Shown here: positions 45,930 to 55,002 of the stretch, one piece after another
Layout of the letters: each line of letters begins with the position of its first letter
Position numbering within the stretch: position 1 is the first letter of the stretch
Source of the DNA: Flagellimonas profundi
GTDB taxonomy: Bacteria > Bacteroidota > Bacteroidia > Flavobacteriales > Flavobacteriaceae
Assembly: GCF_017313275.1 (NCBI RefSeq)
Contig: NZ_JAFLNM010000002.1
Location: 544,455 to 608,454, forward strand
DNA length: 64,000 nt
Reading direction: 5' to 3'
Translations under genes and position numbers: made by a program
Notes under the pieces: model-generated
Database searches by the model: none
The model's input: the letters and a program-made list of their open reading frames with translations, nothing else
What the model was told of the DNA's origin: nothing

Positions 45930-46928
45930 TTGATTTCCAAGAAAGAACTTCTTTTTCAAATAGTATTGCACATACTGGTTCTTCTGTTTTTCTCTTTTGA
46001 TAGAAACACGGGGAATATTGTAGTGCACAGGGCCATATTTATTTTGTTTTATGGTGCCGCCACTTTAATTATTACGTACTATCTGATGCCGAAATTTTTG
46101 TACAAGAAAAAATATTGGCAATTTTTCCTGGGCTGTGCCTTGGTGGTAGCGGTTGTTATTACCATTGAAGAAGTAATATTGGAGCCCATTATATTTCCTG
46201 GAACTAGAAGAGGGGATACTTTTCCGGGTGTTTATGTTTCACTTTTGGGAATTTTGCCGGTAATGTTTATTCTTTCGGGCTGTAAATTTGGATGGGATGC
46301 TCTTAAAAAGCAAGCCGAGATAGACGAACTACAAAGCACCATACAAGAAAGTGAACTGCAATTTTTACGCAGTCAGATTAACCCGCATTTCTTGTTCAAC
46401 AACCTAAACAACTTGTATTCCTATGCACTACAGGAATCACCGAAAACCCCGGAAATTATTCTTGAAATGAGCGGTGTTTTGCGATACATGCTTTATGAAT
46501 CCAAGGAACAGTTTGTACCTTTAAAAAAGGAATTGGAGCAATTGGGCAATTTTATCCGATTGTACAAACTTCAAATAGAAGATAGGGGGGAGGTTCATTT
46601 TGATGTGGAGAAGATTAAAGGGGAGTATAAGATAGCACCCTTGATTTTGATCGTATTTATTGAAAATGCCTTTAAACATAGTCAATCCGGTCAATCGTCC
46701 GATATTGAAATCGATATCTCTGTAAAACTGAACAACTCTATCTTGGAATTTCGTTGTAAGAACAATTACGAGCCAGGCTTTAGTTTGGATAGTGTTGCCA
46801 AGGGTATAGGATTACAAAATGTACGGAAACGTTTGGAACTATTGTACCCGAAAAAGCATCTCTTGCACATAGAAGAGGCGAACAATTCCTATAAGGTGCT
46901 GCTAAAATTGGAATTGGAAAAAGTATAG
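45930..46928 (+). CDS. LytS-type sensor histidine kinase
   Basis: A 332-residue membrane kinase. Four transmembrane helices occupy about residues 1-125, then a coiled coil, then the His_kinase motif NPHFLFNNLNNLYSYAL (His near residue 154) and an ATP-binding region (IENAFKHS, GIGLQNVRKRLELLYP). No ATG precedes the first helix, so TTG 45930 is used. It phosphorylates the LytTR regulator encoded 3 bp downstream. The signal is unknown. A TAnnTTTG box (TAAATTTG) is at 45852-45859. Confidence 0.93.
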   Translation: MISKKELLFQIVLHILVLLFFSFDRNTGNIVVHRAIFILFYGAATLIITYYLMPKFLYKKKYWQFFLGCALVVAVVITIEEVILEPIIFPGTRRGDTFPGVYVSLLGILPVMFILSGCKFGWDALKKQAEIDELQSTIQESELQFLRSQINPHFLFNNLNNLYSYALQESPKTPEIILEMSGVLRYMLYESKEQFVPLKKELEQLGNFIRLYKLQIEDRGEVHFDVEKIKGEYKIAPLILIVFIENAFKHSQSGQSSDIEIDISVKLNNSILEFRCKNNYEPGFSLDSVAKGIGLQNVRKRLELLYPKKHLLHIEEANNSYKVLLKLELEKV

Positions 46929-46931
46929 GTT

Positions 46932-47621
46932 ATGAGGTGTATTATTGTCGAAGACCAACCGCCTGCCCAGCGGATATTGAGAAAATTTATACAAGATGTG
47001 CCCACCCTGGAATTGGTGGAGGTGTTTTCCGATGGTTTAAAGGCCATGGAGTTCCTGAACACGGAATCCATAGATCTCATGTTCTTGGATATTCATTTGC
47101 CAAAGATCAATGGGTTAGATTTTCTTAAAAGTATACCGGACCCTCCACATGTAATCTTAACTACTGCATTTTCCGAGTATGCTTTGGAAGGTTATGATTT
47201 AAATGTTGTGGATTATTTGTTGAAGCCTTTTTCGTTCCAACGATTCTTACAAGCTGTGAACAAGGTGAATGCCAAACACGAGCACATGATTTCCAAGAAT
47301 GAAAGTGTTCCACTTACCGAAATCTATGTAAAGTCCAGTCACGAACACATCAAGGTATTGGTAAAGGATATTTATACCATTACCTCGGACTCCGATTACA
47401 CCGAGATACATTTAAAGGATAAGAAAATATTGTCCAACGAGCCTTTAAGGCATTGGGTGGAAGTACTGGGAGGCAGCCAATTTTATCAGATACACAAATC
47501 CCATATCATCAATACCAAAAAGATTGATAGGATTTCCGGCAATTTGGTACTCTTGACCAATGATGCCAAAATACCTATGGGCCGAGCTTATAAAGACAAC
47601 TTCTTAAAAAGTATTCTATAA
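46932..47621 (+). CDS. LytTR-family response regulator
   Basis: A 229-residue regulator. The receiver domain carries the phospho-acceptor Asp in LMFLDIHLPKINGLDFL (about residue 54), and Lys in LLKPFSFQRF. The C-terminal LytTR DNA-binding domain (about residues 130-228) contains IYVKSSHEHIKVLVKDIYTI and HKSHIINTKKIDRI. It pairs with the upstream kinase; targets are not evident here. Confidence 0.95.
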   Translation: MRCIIVEDQPPAQRILRKFIQDVPTLELVEVFSDGLKAMEFLNTESIDLMFLDIHLPKINGLDFLKSIPDPPHVILTTAFSEYALEGYDLNVVDYLLKPFSFQRFLQAVNKVNAKHEHMISKNESVPLTEIYVKSSHEHIKVLVKDIYTITSDSDYTEIHLKDKKILSNEPLRHWVEVLGGSQFYQIHKSHIINTKKIDRISGNLVLLTNDAKIPMGRAYKDNFLKSIL

Positions 47622-47626
47622 TAAAA

Positions 47627-47662
47627 AAAGCCCAGCAAGTTCGCCGGGCTTTTGATTTTTTT
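47627..47662. terminator. Terminator of the kinase/regulator operon
   Basis: Arms AAAGCCCAGC and GCCGGGCTTT (one mismatch) with a six-base loop and a T-rich tail, five bases after the LytTR stop. A-rich DNA on the other side may also serve the convergent symporter gene. Confidence 0.8.
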
Positions 47663-47674
47663 TAGGTCGAATTT

Positions 47675-49324
47675 CTATTTCGCAAAGTAGATATAAATGG
47701 CAATTACCACAATAGTGATAAATGCACTCGCATATTTTACATGCTTCCAAGGCTCAATGGATACCTGTTTGGTATACTCCAACTGGAAAGGTTCTTTTCT
47801 TGGATAGAATTTACCGATGATCAGCATGATAGCTATGTTGGAAACGAACAATATTGCCATTACGTGAAGGTAATGGGGGTATGCCCCGGCTTCAACTAGA
47901 CTTAGTTCAGCAGGATCGGTAATTCCATTTGCCTTGGCCTCTGCAAGGGCATTGGCCACCATTTTTGGTCCCACTATAAACTGACTGATGATATATAGAA
48001 TAGATCCGGACAGAATACCAATTTTCGCTGCAATGGCTGGAACCCTTTTTGTTAAATATCCTACCACGATAATCGTGAAAATTGGAATGCTATAGATGCC
48101 GTTGATCTCTTGTAAATAATTGAACAAACTTCCCGCATTGGCAATCAGTGGTGCAATGAACATTGCGGCAAGCGCCAGGCACACACCGAACACTTTACCA
48201 TATTTTACCACGGTCATTTCTGAAGCATCTTTGTTGATGTGCTGCTTGTATATATCTATTCCGAACAAGGTAACGGAACTATTGAGCACACTGTTGAACG
48301 AGCTCAAAATCGCACCGAACAATACAGCGGCAAAGAACCCCATCAATGGTTTTGGAAGCACGGCCCTTACCAATTCTGGGTAAGCAAGGTCACTGCTGGC
48401 AAGTCCTCCTTCAAAATAGTAGTAGGCAATCATTCCCGGCAATACCAGGATGATGGGCCCCAAAATCTTTAAAAAGGCGGCCAATAAAAGTCCTTTTTGA
48501 CCTTCAGCAAGGTTTTTTGCCCCCAATCCCCTTTGGATAATTTGTTGGTTGGTTCCCCAATAGAAAAGCTGAACCAACATCATTCCAGTAAAAATCGTGG
48601 CAAAGGGAACTTCTTGTCCTGGGTTTCCGGTAGAATCGAAACGTTCTGGGTTGGCAGCCATCAAGGTTTCCAAACCGCCAAAAACGCTTCCGTCACCAAT
48701 GGCCATCAAACCAAAGACAGGTATAAGAATACCTCCAATTATGAGTCCCACTGCATTAATACTATCTGAAACGGCAACAGCCTTTAAGCCTCCAAAAACG
48801 GCGTAAATAGAGCCTATAATGCCAATTCCCCAAATACAAATGACCAATGCTGTGGAATCGGAAACCCCCAATAGTTCCGGAACATTGAACATGCCACTGA
48901 TGGCCACAGAACCTGAATATAAAATTACGGGAAGCAGTACAACTACATATCCTGTTAGAAATAGACCGGATGTTATCGTTTTAGTGGTAACATCGAATCG
49001 TTTGGCCAAAAACTGCGGTACTGTTGTAAGTCCACCTTTTAAATAACGAGGTAAAAGAAATAAGGCGGTGACCACGATGGCGAGTGCGGCCAACGTTTCC
49101 CATGCCATTACAGAAAGCCCATCTTTATAGGCGCTTCCGTTTAGACCAACGATTTGTTCTGTGGATAGGTTGGTTAACAGTAATGACCCTGCTATTACAC
49201 CAGCGGTAAGGCTCCTGCCTCCTAAAAAGTAACCATCAGATGATGTTTCATCTGTTTTTCTAACGGACCACCACGATATAATTCCTACCAAAAGCGTGAA
49301 TCCTAAAAACGAAATAAGTGCCAT
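47675..49324 (-). CDS. Sodium:solute (sugar) symporter, SSS family
   Basis: A 549-residue permease with about 14 hydrophobic helices, of the sodium/glucose co-transporter (SglT) type. The N-terminus FLGGRSLTAGVIAGSLLLTNLSTEQIVG contains the family signature. It is the third gene of a module on the same strand with xylA and xylB, so xylose is the likely substrate. Confidence 0.93.
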   Translation of the reverse strand: MALISFLGFTLLVGIISWWSVRKTDETSSDGYFLGGRSLTAGVIAGSLLLTNLSTEQIVGLNGSAYKDGLSVMAWETLAALAIVVTALFLLPRYLKGGLTTVPQFLAKRFDVTTKTITSGLFLTGYVVVLLPVILYSGSVAISGMFNVPELLGVSDSTALVICIWGIGIIGSIYAVFGGLKAVAVSDSINAVGLIIGGILIPVFGLMAIGDGSVFGGLETLMAANPERFDSTGNPGQEVPFATIFTGMMLVQLFYWGTNQQIIQRGLGAKNLAEGQKGLLLAAFLKILGPIILVLPGMIAYYYFEGGLASSDLAYPELVRAVLPKPLMGFFAAVLFGAILSSFNSVLNSSVTLFGIDIYKQHINKDASEMTVVKYGKVFGVCLALAAMFIAPLIANAGSLFNYLQEINGIYSIPIFTIIVVGYLTKRVPAIAAKIGILSGSILYIISQFIVGPKMVANALAEAKANGITDPAELSLVEAGAYPHYLHVMAILFVSNIAIMLIIGKFYPRKEPFQLEYTKQVSIEPWKHVKYASAFITIVVIAIYIYFAK

Positions 49325-49382
49325 AAATTAAAGTTTGATGTTTTGGTTTTGAGCCAAAACGGTTTGTTTAGTTGGTTGTTGA

Positions 49383-50708
49383 TCAAATATATTGGTTAAT
49401 AATATTTTCGAACAACTCTTGCTGACCGCTGATGCTTCTTATGTTTTGATGGGTTGCTGCATGGTCATAAAGGTCTTCCAAAGAGAGTTTACCATCTTCA
49501 AACGCCTTTCCAGAACCCGTATCAAATGATGCATAGCGATTTCTACGCATGCTAATATAATTGGAATTTTCCAAAATATCGTTTGCGGCAAGCAATGCCC
49601 TGGCAAAGGCGTCCATTCCTCCAATATGTGCATAGAAGATATCCTCCAGATCTGTGGAGTTTCTGCGCATTTTAGCATCAAAATTAATGCCCCCACCTTT
49701 AAAACCGCCTGCCTGTAGAATAACCAACATGGCCTGGGTTAGCTCATAAACATCCACTGGGAACTGGTCGGTGTCCCAGCCGTTTTGGTAGTCTCCTCGG
49801 TTGGCGTCTATACTTCCCAAGAGGTTATGGTCCGCGGCAACTTGGAGTTCATGTTCAAAAGTGTGTTGTGCCAAAGTTGCATGGTTAACTTCTATATTGA
49901 GCTTAAAATCATCCAAAAGGTCATATTTGGTAAGAAAACCTATCACTGTTGCCACATCAAAATCGTATTGATGTTTTGTAGGTTCCATGGGTTTGGGTTC
50001 AATAAAAAAGGTTCCTTTGAATCCTTGTTTTCTCGCATAATCCTTGGCCATATGTAGAAAACGCGCCATATGCTCTTGTTCCCGTCCCATGTCGGTGTTC
50101 AAAAGGGACATGTAGCCTTCTCTTCCTCCCCAGAAAACATAATTTTCACCTTCTAGCTTTATGGTTGCATCCAGTGCATTTTTTACCTGTGCCCCAGCAG
50201 CGGCCACCACATCAAAATCTGGATTGGTCGCTGCCCCGTTCATATATCTGGGATGACTGAAACAATTCGCCGTGCCCCAAAGTAGTTTAACTCCGGAATG
50301 CTTCATTTTTTCTTGGGCATAATCCGTTATGATCTGTAATCTTTTCTCGGATTCTGCGAGTGAGTTCCCTTCTGCAATCAAGTCAAAATCATGAAAGCAA
50401 AAATAGGGAGCACCTATTTTGGTGATGAATTCAAAAGCCGCATCCATCTTGTCCTTGGCTTGTTGTACAGGGTCTAAACTTTGTAACCATGGAAAATTCT
50501 TGGTCGGTGCTCCAAAAGGGTCGGACCCCACCCCAGTGAACGTATGCCAGTAGGCAACAGCAAATTTAAAATGCTCTTTCATGGTTTTGGCACCTACTTT
50601 ACGATCTTGTTCGTAGTATTTAAATGCCAATGGGTTGTCCGATGATTTTCCCTCAAATGGAATTTTATCTATTCCTTTAAAAAATTCTTTGTCTCCTGTG
50701 GTAATCAT
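49383..50708 (-). CDS. xylA: Xylose isomerase
   Basis: A 441-residue enzyme converting D-xylose to D-xylulose. It has the metal-binding motifs [35 protein letters not shown] and [19 protein letters not shown] and the normal length of the longer bacterial type. It lies between the symporter and xylulokinase genes. Confidence 0.98.
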   Translation of the reverse strand: MITTGDKEFFKGIDKIPFEGKSSDNPLAFKYYEQDRKVGAKTMKEHFKFAVAYWHTFTGVGSDPFGAPTKNFPWLQSLDPVQQAKDKMDAAFEFITKIGAPYFCFHDFDLIAEGNSLAESEKRLQIITDYAQEKMKHSGVKLLWGTANCFSHPRYMNGAATNPDFDVVAAAGAQVKNALDATIKLEGENYVFWGGREGYMSLLNTDMGREQEHMARFLHMAKDYARKQGFKGTFFIEPKPMEPTKHQYDFDVATVIGFLTKYDLLDDFKLNIEVNHATLAQHTFEHELQVAADHNLLGSIDANRGDYQNGWDTDQFPVDVYELTQAMLVILQAGGFKGGGINFDAKMRRNSTDLEDIFYAHIGGMDAFARALLAANDILENSNYISMRRNRYASFDTGSGKAFEDGKLSLEDLYDHAATHQNIRSISGQQELFENIINQYI

Positions 50709-50723
50709 ATTTGTTTTGTTCAG

Positions 50724-52205
50724 TTAATCCATATATTCATTTAGTGCCTGCTCCCATACTTGGTAGGCATTTTGGTATTCGTTGGTCGAGGGGTCGGGTT
50801 CGTATGTTTTTTGTACGGTATCGGATGCCGTAGCTTCTGCAATGCTCTTAAAGTCACCAAAAGCATATGCTGCAGCTCTGGCCGCTCCAATAGCTCCGGT
50901 TGTCTCTACAATGTCAATTTTGGCTTGAGTTAGTGTGGCAATCGTTTTTGAGAACACACTTGACCTAAAAAGGTTGTCATTTCCCGCTTTTATCGCGGAG
51001 ATATTGACGCCGTCATTTTTTAAAATACCCATTCCGTATACAAACGAAAAGGCGATACCTTCCAAAGCTGCCCGATATACATGTGCGGCTTTATGGATAT
51101 TGAAATTAAGATGAAGGATTTGGGAGCCTTTTCCTCGATTTTCCAACATGCGTTCCGCCCCATTTCCAAACGGAAGGACACAAAGACCATCAGAACCGAT
51201 CGGGATGGATTCCGCCCATTTGTTCATTTCATTGTAAGAAAGGTTCGGGCTCATTTCATTTTTGATCCAACTATACTGAATTCCTGTTCCATTAATGCAC
51301 AATAGTTTTCCAATCCGTGTTTTTTCCATGGAATGGTTGGTGTGCGCAAAACTGTTTATTCTTGTGTGCTCGGTTGTGCTTTGTTGTTCAGAAATGGCAT
51401 AGACAACCCCAGAAGTTCCACCTGTGGCAGCAACTTGCCCCGGTTCCATTACATTTAAGGCAAGGGCATTGTTGGGTTGGTCACCAGCCCTGTACATAAT
51501 GGGTATTCCCTCCGGAAGTCCGGATTCGAGGGCGCCTTTTTTACTTACAGTACCTTGTTCGGAAAATGAAGATCGAATCTCTGGAACCAAAGAAGAATCG
51601 ACCCCGGAATTTTCCAAAAGCCATGCTGCAAGTTGATTTTCTTTAAAGTCCCACATAATTCCTTCGGAAAGTCCTGAAGGCGTAGTGATGCATTCCCCGG
51701 ATAATTTTAAAGCGATATAATCGCCTGGCAGCATAAATTTGTGGATTTTCTTGTAAATGGAAGGCTCATTTTCTTGGATCCATTTAAGCTTGGATAAAGT
51801 GAAATTTCCGGGAGAATTGAGCAAATGATCAACGTATTTATCCTCACCGACCGATTGAAACAATTTTGCTCCAATATCCACGGCCCTGCTATCGCACCAG
51901 ATTATTGAAGGCCGAAGCGGATTGTACTTTTTGTCTACAATGACCAAACCGTGCATTTGATAGGAGATACCAATGCCTTTGATACTCGTATTTTTAATGT
52001 TGTTTTCCGAGAGTAATTTTTGGGTTGCGGTACATAGGTTTTGCCACCAAATTTCGGGGTCTTGCTCCGCCCAACCACTTTTCTTGGAAATGATGGACAT
52101 TTCTTTTTCTGGAAACTGAACAATATCGACGGCACTACCATCATGTACGTTCACCAATGCAGCTTTTATAGAGGAACTACCAACATCAAAACCTATCCAA
52201 TACAT
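50724..52205 (-). CDS. xylB: Xylulokinase
   Basis: A 493-residue FGGY-family kinase that phosphorylates D-xylulose. The N-terminal phosphate-binding motif is IGFDVGSSSIKAALV (about residues 3-17), with the FGGY region GLSEGIMWDF and the C-terminal ATP site GGTSGVVYA and GAIGAARAAAYAFGD. It is the first gene of the three-gene xylose unit, 15 bp before xylA. Confidence 0.96.
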   Translation of the reverse strand: MYWIGFDVGSSSIKAALVNVHDGSAVDIVQFPEKEMSIISKKSGWAEQDPEIWWQNLCTATQKLLSENNIKNTSIKGIGISYQMHGLVIVDKKYNPLRPSIIWCDSRAVDIGAKLFQSVGEDKYVDHLLNSPGNFTLSKLKWIQENEPSIYKKIHKFMLPGDYIALKLSGECITTPSGLSEGIMWDFKENQLAAWLLENSGVDSSLVPEIRSSFSEQGTVSKKGALESGLPEGIPIMYRAGDQPNNALALNVMEPGQVAATGGTSGVVYAISEQQSTTEHTRINSFAHTNHSMEKTRIGKLLCINGTGIQYSWIKNEMSPNLSYNEMNKWAESIPIGSDGLCVLPFGNGAERMLENRGKGSQILHLNFNIHKAAHVYRAALEGIAFSFVYGMGILKNDGVNISAIKAGNDNLFRSSVFSKTIATLTQAKIDIVETTGAIGAARAAAYAFGDFKSIAEATASDTVQKTYEPDPSTNEYQNAYQVWEQALNEYMD

Positions 52206-52518
52206 TTGACAAGATTAAAATCACAATGAAAATAGCCATTTAAAATCAAGTGCAACGTCTTGCCCCGATAATTCCTCTGCCAATTTTTCAATAAAGGTTT
52301 CCATCAACTATATTAAAAATCTTGGGAGTGTTCATCCCAAAAGAAGTCGAGAGGGGTCCCTGTAAAATTCCAAGTTTAACTCCGTTTGATTCAGTTTATC
52401 AGTTTGCATGAATGCAAAAGGCCTGTACATAGGTGCGGGTCTTTCTATTGGGGGCAACTGAATAATAGCTGCGGTTTTTCCCAAAATAGTTACCTTAGGG
52501 GCAGTGTATTTTAACTAT
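52206..52518. other. Intergenic region, xylB and Crp/Fnr gene divergent
   Basis: About 310 bp with no convincing gene. A 27-codon reverse frame (52221-52304) is noted but not called. A lone GTTAC half-site lies at 52489-52493. TACCTTAG at 52491-52498 is one mismatch from the TAnnTTTG box and could be the Crp/Fnr promoter. Confidence 0.4.
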
Positions 52519-53151
52519 ATGGAAGAAGAACTTTTAGGAATATTCAGCAACTATTTTGAACAACCCCTTATTGATGAGATACTTGAAGAGGGAAAATTAA
52601 TGGAAGTCCCTGCGGGCGAAACCATAATGGACATTGGCCAATACATAAGAAGTATACCATTAATGTTGTCTGGAGCCATAAAAGTACTTCGAGAAGATGA
52701 AGAGGGCGATGAATTGCTTTTGTACTATTTGGAACAAGGTGAAACCTGTTCGGTAACCATGGCTTGTTGTATGGGGCATACAAAAAGTGAAATCAGGGCG
52801 ATTACGGAGACCGAAACAAAACTTGTGATGGTCCCGGTCCAGAAAATGGAGGAATGGATGGCAAAGTACAAAGGGTGGCGCAATTATGTCTTTGATAGTT
52901 ATCAAAATCGCTTAAACGAGCTACTTCAGACTGTGGACAGTATTGCTTTTAAAAATTTAGATCAACGACTTATGGATTATCTCAAAAAGAAAGTTGAGGT
53001 AACCAAGGATAACCGCATAAAAAGTACACATCAAGAGATTGCCTATGACTTGCATACCTCAAGGGTAGTAGTTTCCAGATTACTCAAAAAACTGGAAAAA
53101 ATGAAAAAGCTAGTACTCCACAGAAACTATATTCATGTTAAAGACCTATAA
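52519..53151 (+). CDS. Crp/Fnr-family regulator with clustered cysteines, likely sulfur-stress activator
   Basis: A 210-residue regulator. The cyclic-nucleotide-type beta-roll (about residues 1-115) is followed by a dimer helix and a C-terminal winged helix (HQEIAYDLHTSRVVVSRLLKKLEK). The recognition helix keeps the Ser-Arg of FNR (VSR) but has Val where FNR has its base-reading Glu, so the target should have FNR spacing and another sequence. All three cysteines (Cys77, Cys83, Cys84) cluster in the effector pocket; there is no FNR-type N-terminal iron-sulfur cluster. ATG 52519 is preferred to an in-frame GTG at 52504. It heads the sulfur island, in which GTAAC-N4-GTTAC sites recur; a thiol or persulfide sensor is my inference. 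Confidence 0.9.
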   Translation: MEEELLGIFSNYFEQPLIDEILEEGKLMEVPAGETIMDIGQYIRSIPLMLSGAIKVLREDEEGDELLLYYLEQGETCSVTMACCMGHTKSEIRAITETETKLVMVPVQKMEEWMAKYKGWRNYVFDSYQNRLNELLQTVDSIAFKNLDQRLMDYLKKKVEVTKDNRIKSTHQEIAYDLHTSRVVVSRLLKKLEKMKKLVLHRNYIHVKDL

Positions 53152-53212
53152 AGAGGACACTTTTACCATAGCCTCTCCTTTTTAAGGCTTAATTTTTTCA
53201 AAAACCGATTAC

Positions 53213-54937
53213 ATGCTCAAAAGGATTTTTCCTTTTTTATCGTGGATACCCAACTATAACCGTGCTACCTTGTACGGGGATTTTATGGCGGGGGTCACAT
53301 TGGGAATTATGATCCTTCCACAGGGAATGGCCTATGCCATGATAGCCGGCATGCCGCCAATTTATGGTTTGTACGCTTCCTTGGTGCCACAATTCTTCTA
53401 TGCCATTACGGGAACTTCCAGACAATTGGCAGTTGGCCCGGTTGCCATGGATTCCTTATTGGTTGCAGCTGGAATCGGAGCCATGCATTTTGCCAGAACA
53501 GAAGATTATATTTCTGCAGTAATATTTTTGACCATGCTTATTGGAATGGTCCAATTGCTTTTCGGTATTATTAGGGTGGGCTCCTTTGTCAATTTTTTGT
53601 CCAAACCTGTCATCAATGGATTTACTTCGGCCGCCGCCATATTGATTGGTCTGGGGCAATTGAAGCACATTCTCGGTATACAATTGCCCCAATCGGGAAA
53701 AATACACGTATTGTTTGGGAGCATTTTTAAAAATTTGGGACAGGTACACCTTTTGACATTTGGCTTGGGTGTCCTTGTGATACTTCTCATCATCGGTTTG
53801 AGAAAAATAAGCAAAAAGTTGCCCATACCATTGTTAATAGTAGCGCTCGGTATCTTGGCAGTGGGATTGTTTGGTCTTGAGGCCAAAGGAATTCAAGTTG
53901 TGGGTGAAATACCGAAAGGTTTGCCCGATTTTCAGTTGCCGTTGCCCCAATGGGACAAGTTGGGCAAGTTTTTGCCCATTGCACTTACCGTAGCTTTGTT
54001 TGGTTTTATGGAATCCATTTCCATTGCCAAAACCGTGGAGGAAAAGCATCCGGAATACGAATTGGACGTGAACCAGGAACTCCGGGCATTGGGAATGTCT
54101 AATTTTTTAGGTTCTTTCTTTCAGTCTTTTGTGGTTTCCGGCTCATTTTCCAGAACGGCGGTAAATGATGAAGCCGGTGCAAAAACAGGTATGTCCCTAG
54201 TTTTTAGTACGCTGGTCATAGCTGCCATCCTGTTGTTTCTTACCCCACTGTTCCACGATCTACCAACATTGGTTTTGGGCGGAATAATCATTGTTTCCGT
54301 TTTTGGTTTGATTGATATCAAGTACCCATTGTTTCTTTGGAAAAATAGAAAGGATGAATTCCTTTTGTTGTTAGCAACCTTTGTGATGACACTTTCCATT
54401 GGGTTGATTGAGGGGATTCTTTTGGGCGTGTTGCTTTCCCTTTTGTTGCTGGTTTATAGAATCTCCAAACCCCATTTTGCTGTTTTGGGCAGGATAAAGG
54501 GAACAAACTATTTTAAGAACATTACCCGCTTTTCGGAAGATGTGGAGGTATACGAGGATACATTGATTATTCGCTTTGATGCACAACTTTACTTTGGGAA
54601 CAAGGACTATTTCAAAAAACAGCTTTATCAAGAAATCCGAAAAAAGGGTACTGCGTTAAGGTTTGTGGTTCTTAATGCCGAGGCCATAAATTATATAGAT
54701 AGTAGTGCTGCGGTATTATTGGAACGCATAATTATTGAACTTCGGAAAAAAAACATTCAATTTTTGATTGCCGGGGCCATTGGGCCCACTAGGGACATAC
54801 TTCAAAACAGTGGTATTACGGACACACTGGGCGTCGAAAATCTCTTTGCACAAACTTTTGAGGCCGTTGATAGTTGTCATAAAGCATTGGAAAGAAGTAC
54901 GATACAAAAAAAGGTCTCACTTCAGACAAAGAAATAG
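53213..54937 (+). CDS. SulP-family anion transporter with STAS domain
   Basis: A 574-residue permease. The transmembrane core begins with GDFMAGVTLGIMILPQGMAYAMIAGMPPIYGLYAS, the SulP signature (about residues 23-55), and the C-terminal STAS domain holds INYIDSSAAVLLERI (about 500-515). Members carry sulfate or other inorganic anions. It follows the Crp/Fnr gene by 61 bp without a GTAAC-N4-GTTAC site and is probably transcribed with it. The genes around it suggest sulfate or thiosulfate, unproven. Confidence 0.94.
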   Translation: MLKRIFPFLSWIPNYNRATLYGDFMAGVTLGIMILPQGMAYAMIAGMPPIYGLYASLVPQFFYAITGTSRQLAVGPVAMDSLLVAAGIGAMHFARTEDYISAVIFLTMLIGMVQLLFGIIRVGSFVNFLSKPVINGFTSAAAILIGLGQLKHILGIQLPQSGKIHVLFGSIFKNLGQVHLLTFGLGVLVILLIIGLRKISKKLPIPLLIVALGILAVGLFGLEAKGIQVVGEIPKGLPDFQLPLPQWDKLGKFLPIALTVALFGFMESISIAKTVEEKHPEYELDVNQELRALGMSNFLGSFFQSFVVSGSFSRTAVNDEAGAKTGMSLVFSTLVIAAILLFLTPLFHDLPTLVLGGIIIVSVFGLIDIKYPLFLWKNRKDEFLLLLATFVMTLSIGLIEGILLGVLLSLLLLVYRISKPHFAVLGRIKGTNYFKNITRFSEDVEVYEDTLIIRFDAQLYFGNKDYFKKQLYQEIRKKGTALRFVVLNAEAINYIDSSAAVLLERIIIELRKKNIQFLIAGAIGPTRDILQNSGITDTLGVENLFAQTFEAVDSCHKALERSTIQKKVSLQTKK

Positions 54938-54942
54938 AGTTT

Positions 54943-54986
54943 GTAACTTTAGTCACACAACTTTTCAAACTACAATTATATATTTG
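54943..54986 (+). promoter_or_regulatory. Site A: palindrome plus -7 box before the MBL-rhodanese gene
   Basis: GTAACTTTAGTCAC (54943-54956) matches GTAAC-N4-GTTAC with one mismatch. TATATTTG (54979-54986) is an exact TAnnTTTG box whose centre is 33 bp downstream. The ATG is at 55003. The arrangement places the palindrome near -40, as in class II activation. Confidence 0.72.
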
Positions 54987-55002
54987 GGAAAAACCATAGC
55001 AC

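Noticed and set aside
52221..52304. 27-codon reverse frame between xylB and the Crp/Fnr gene
   Set aside because: A stop lies just upstream in frame, no family is recognised, and the length is too short to trust.
52489..52493. GTTAC half-site upstream of the Crp/Fnr gene
   Set aside because: The other arm is missing, so no evidence for autoregulation by the same motif.
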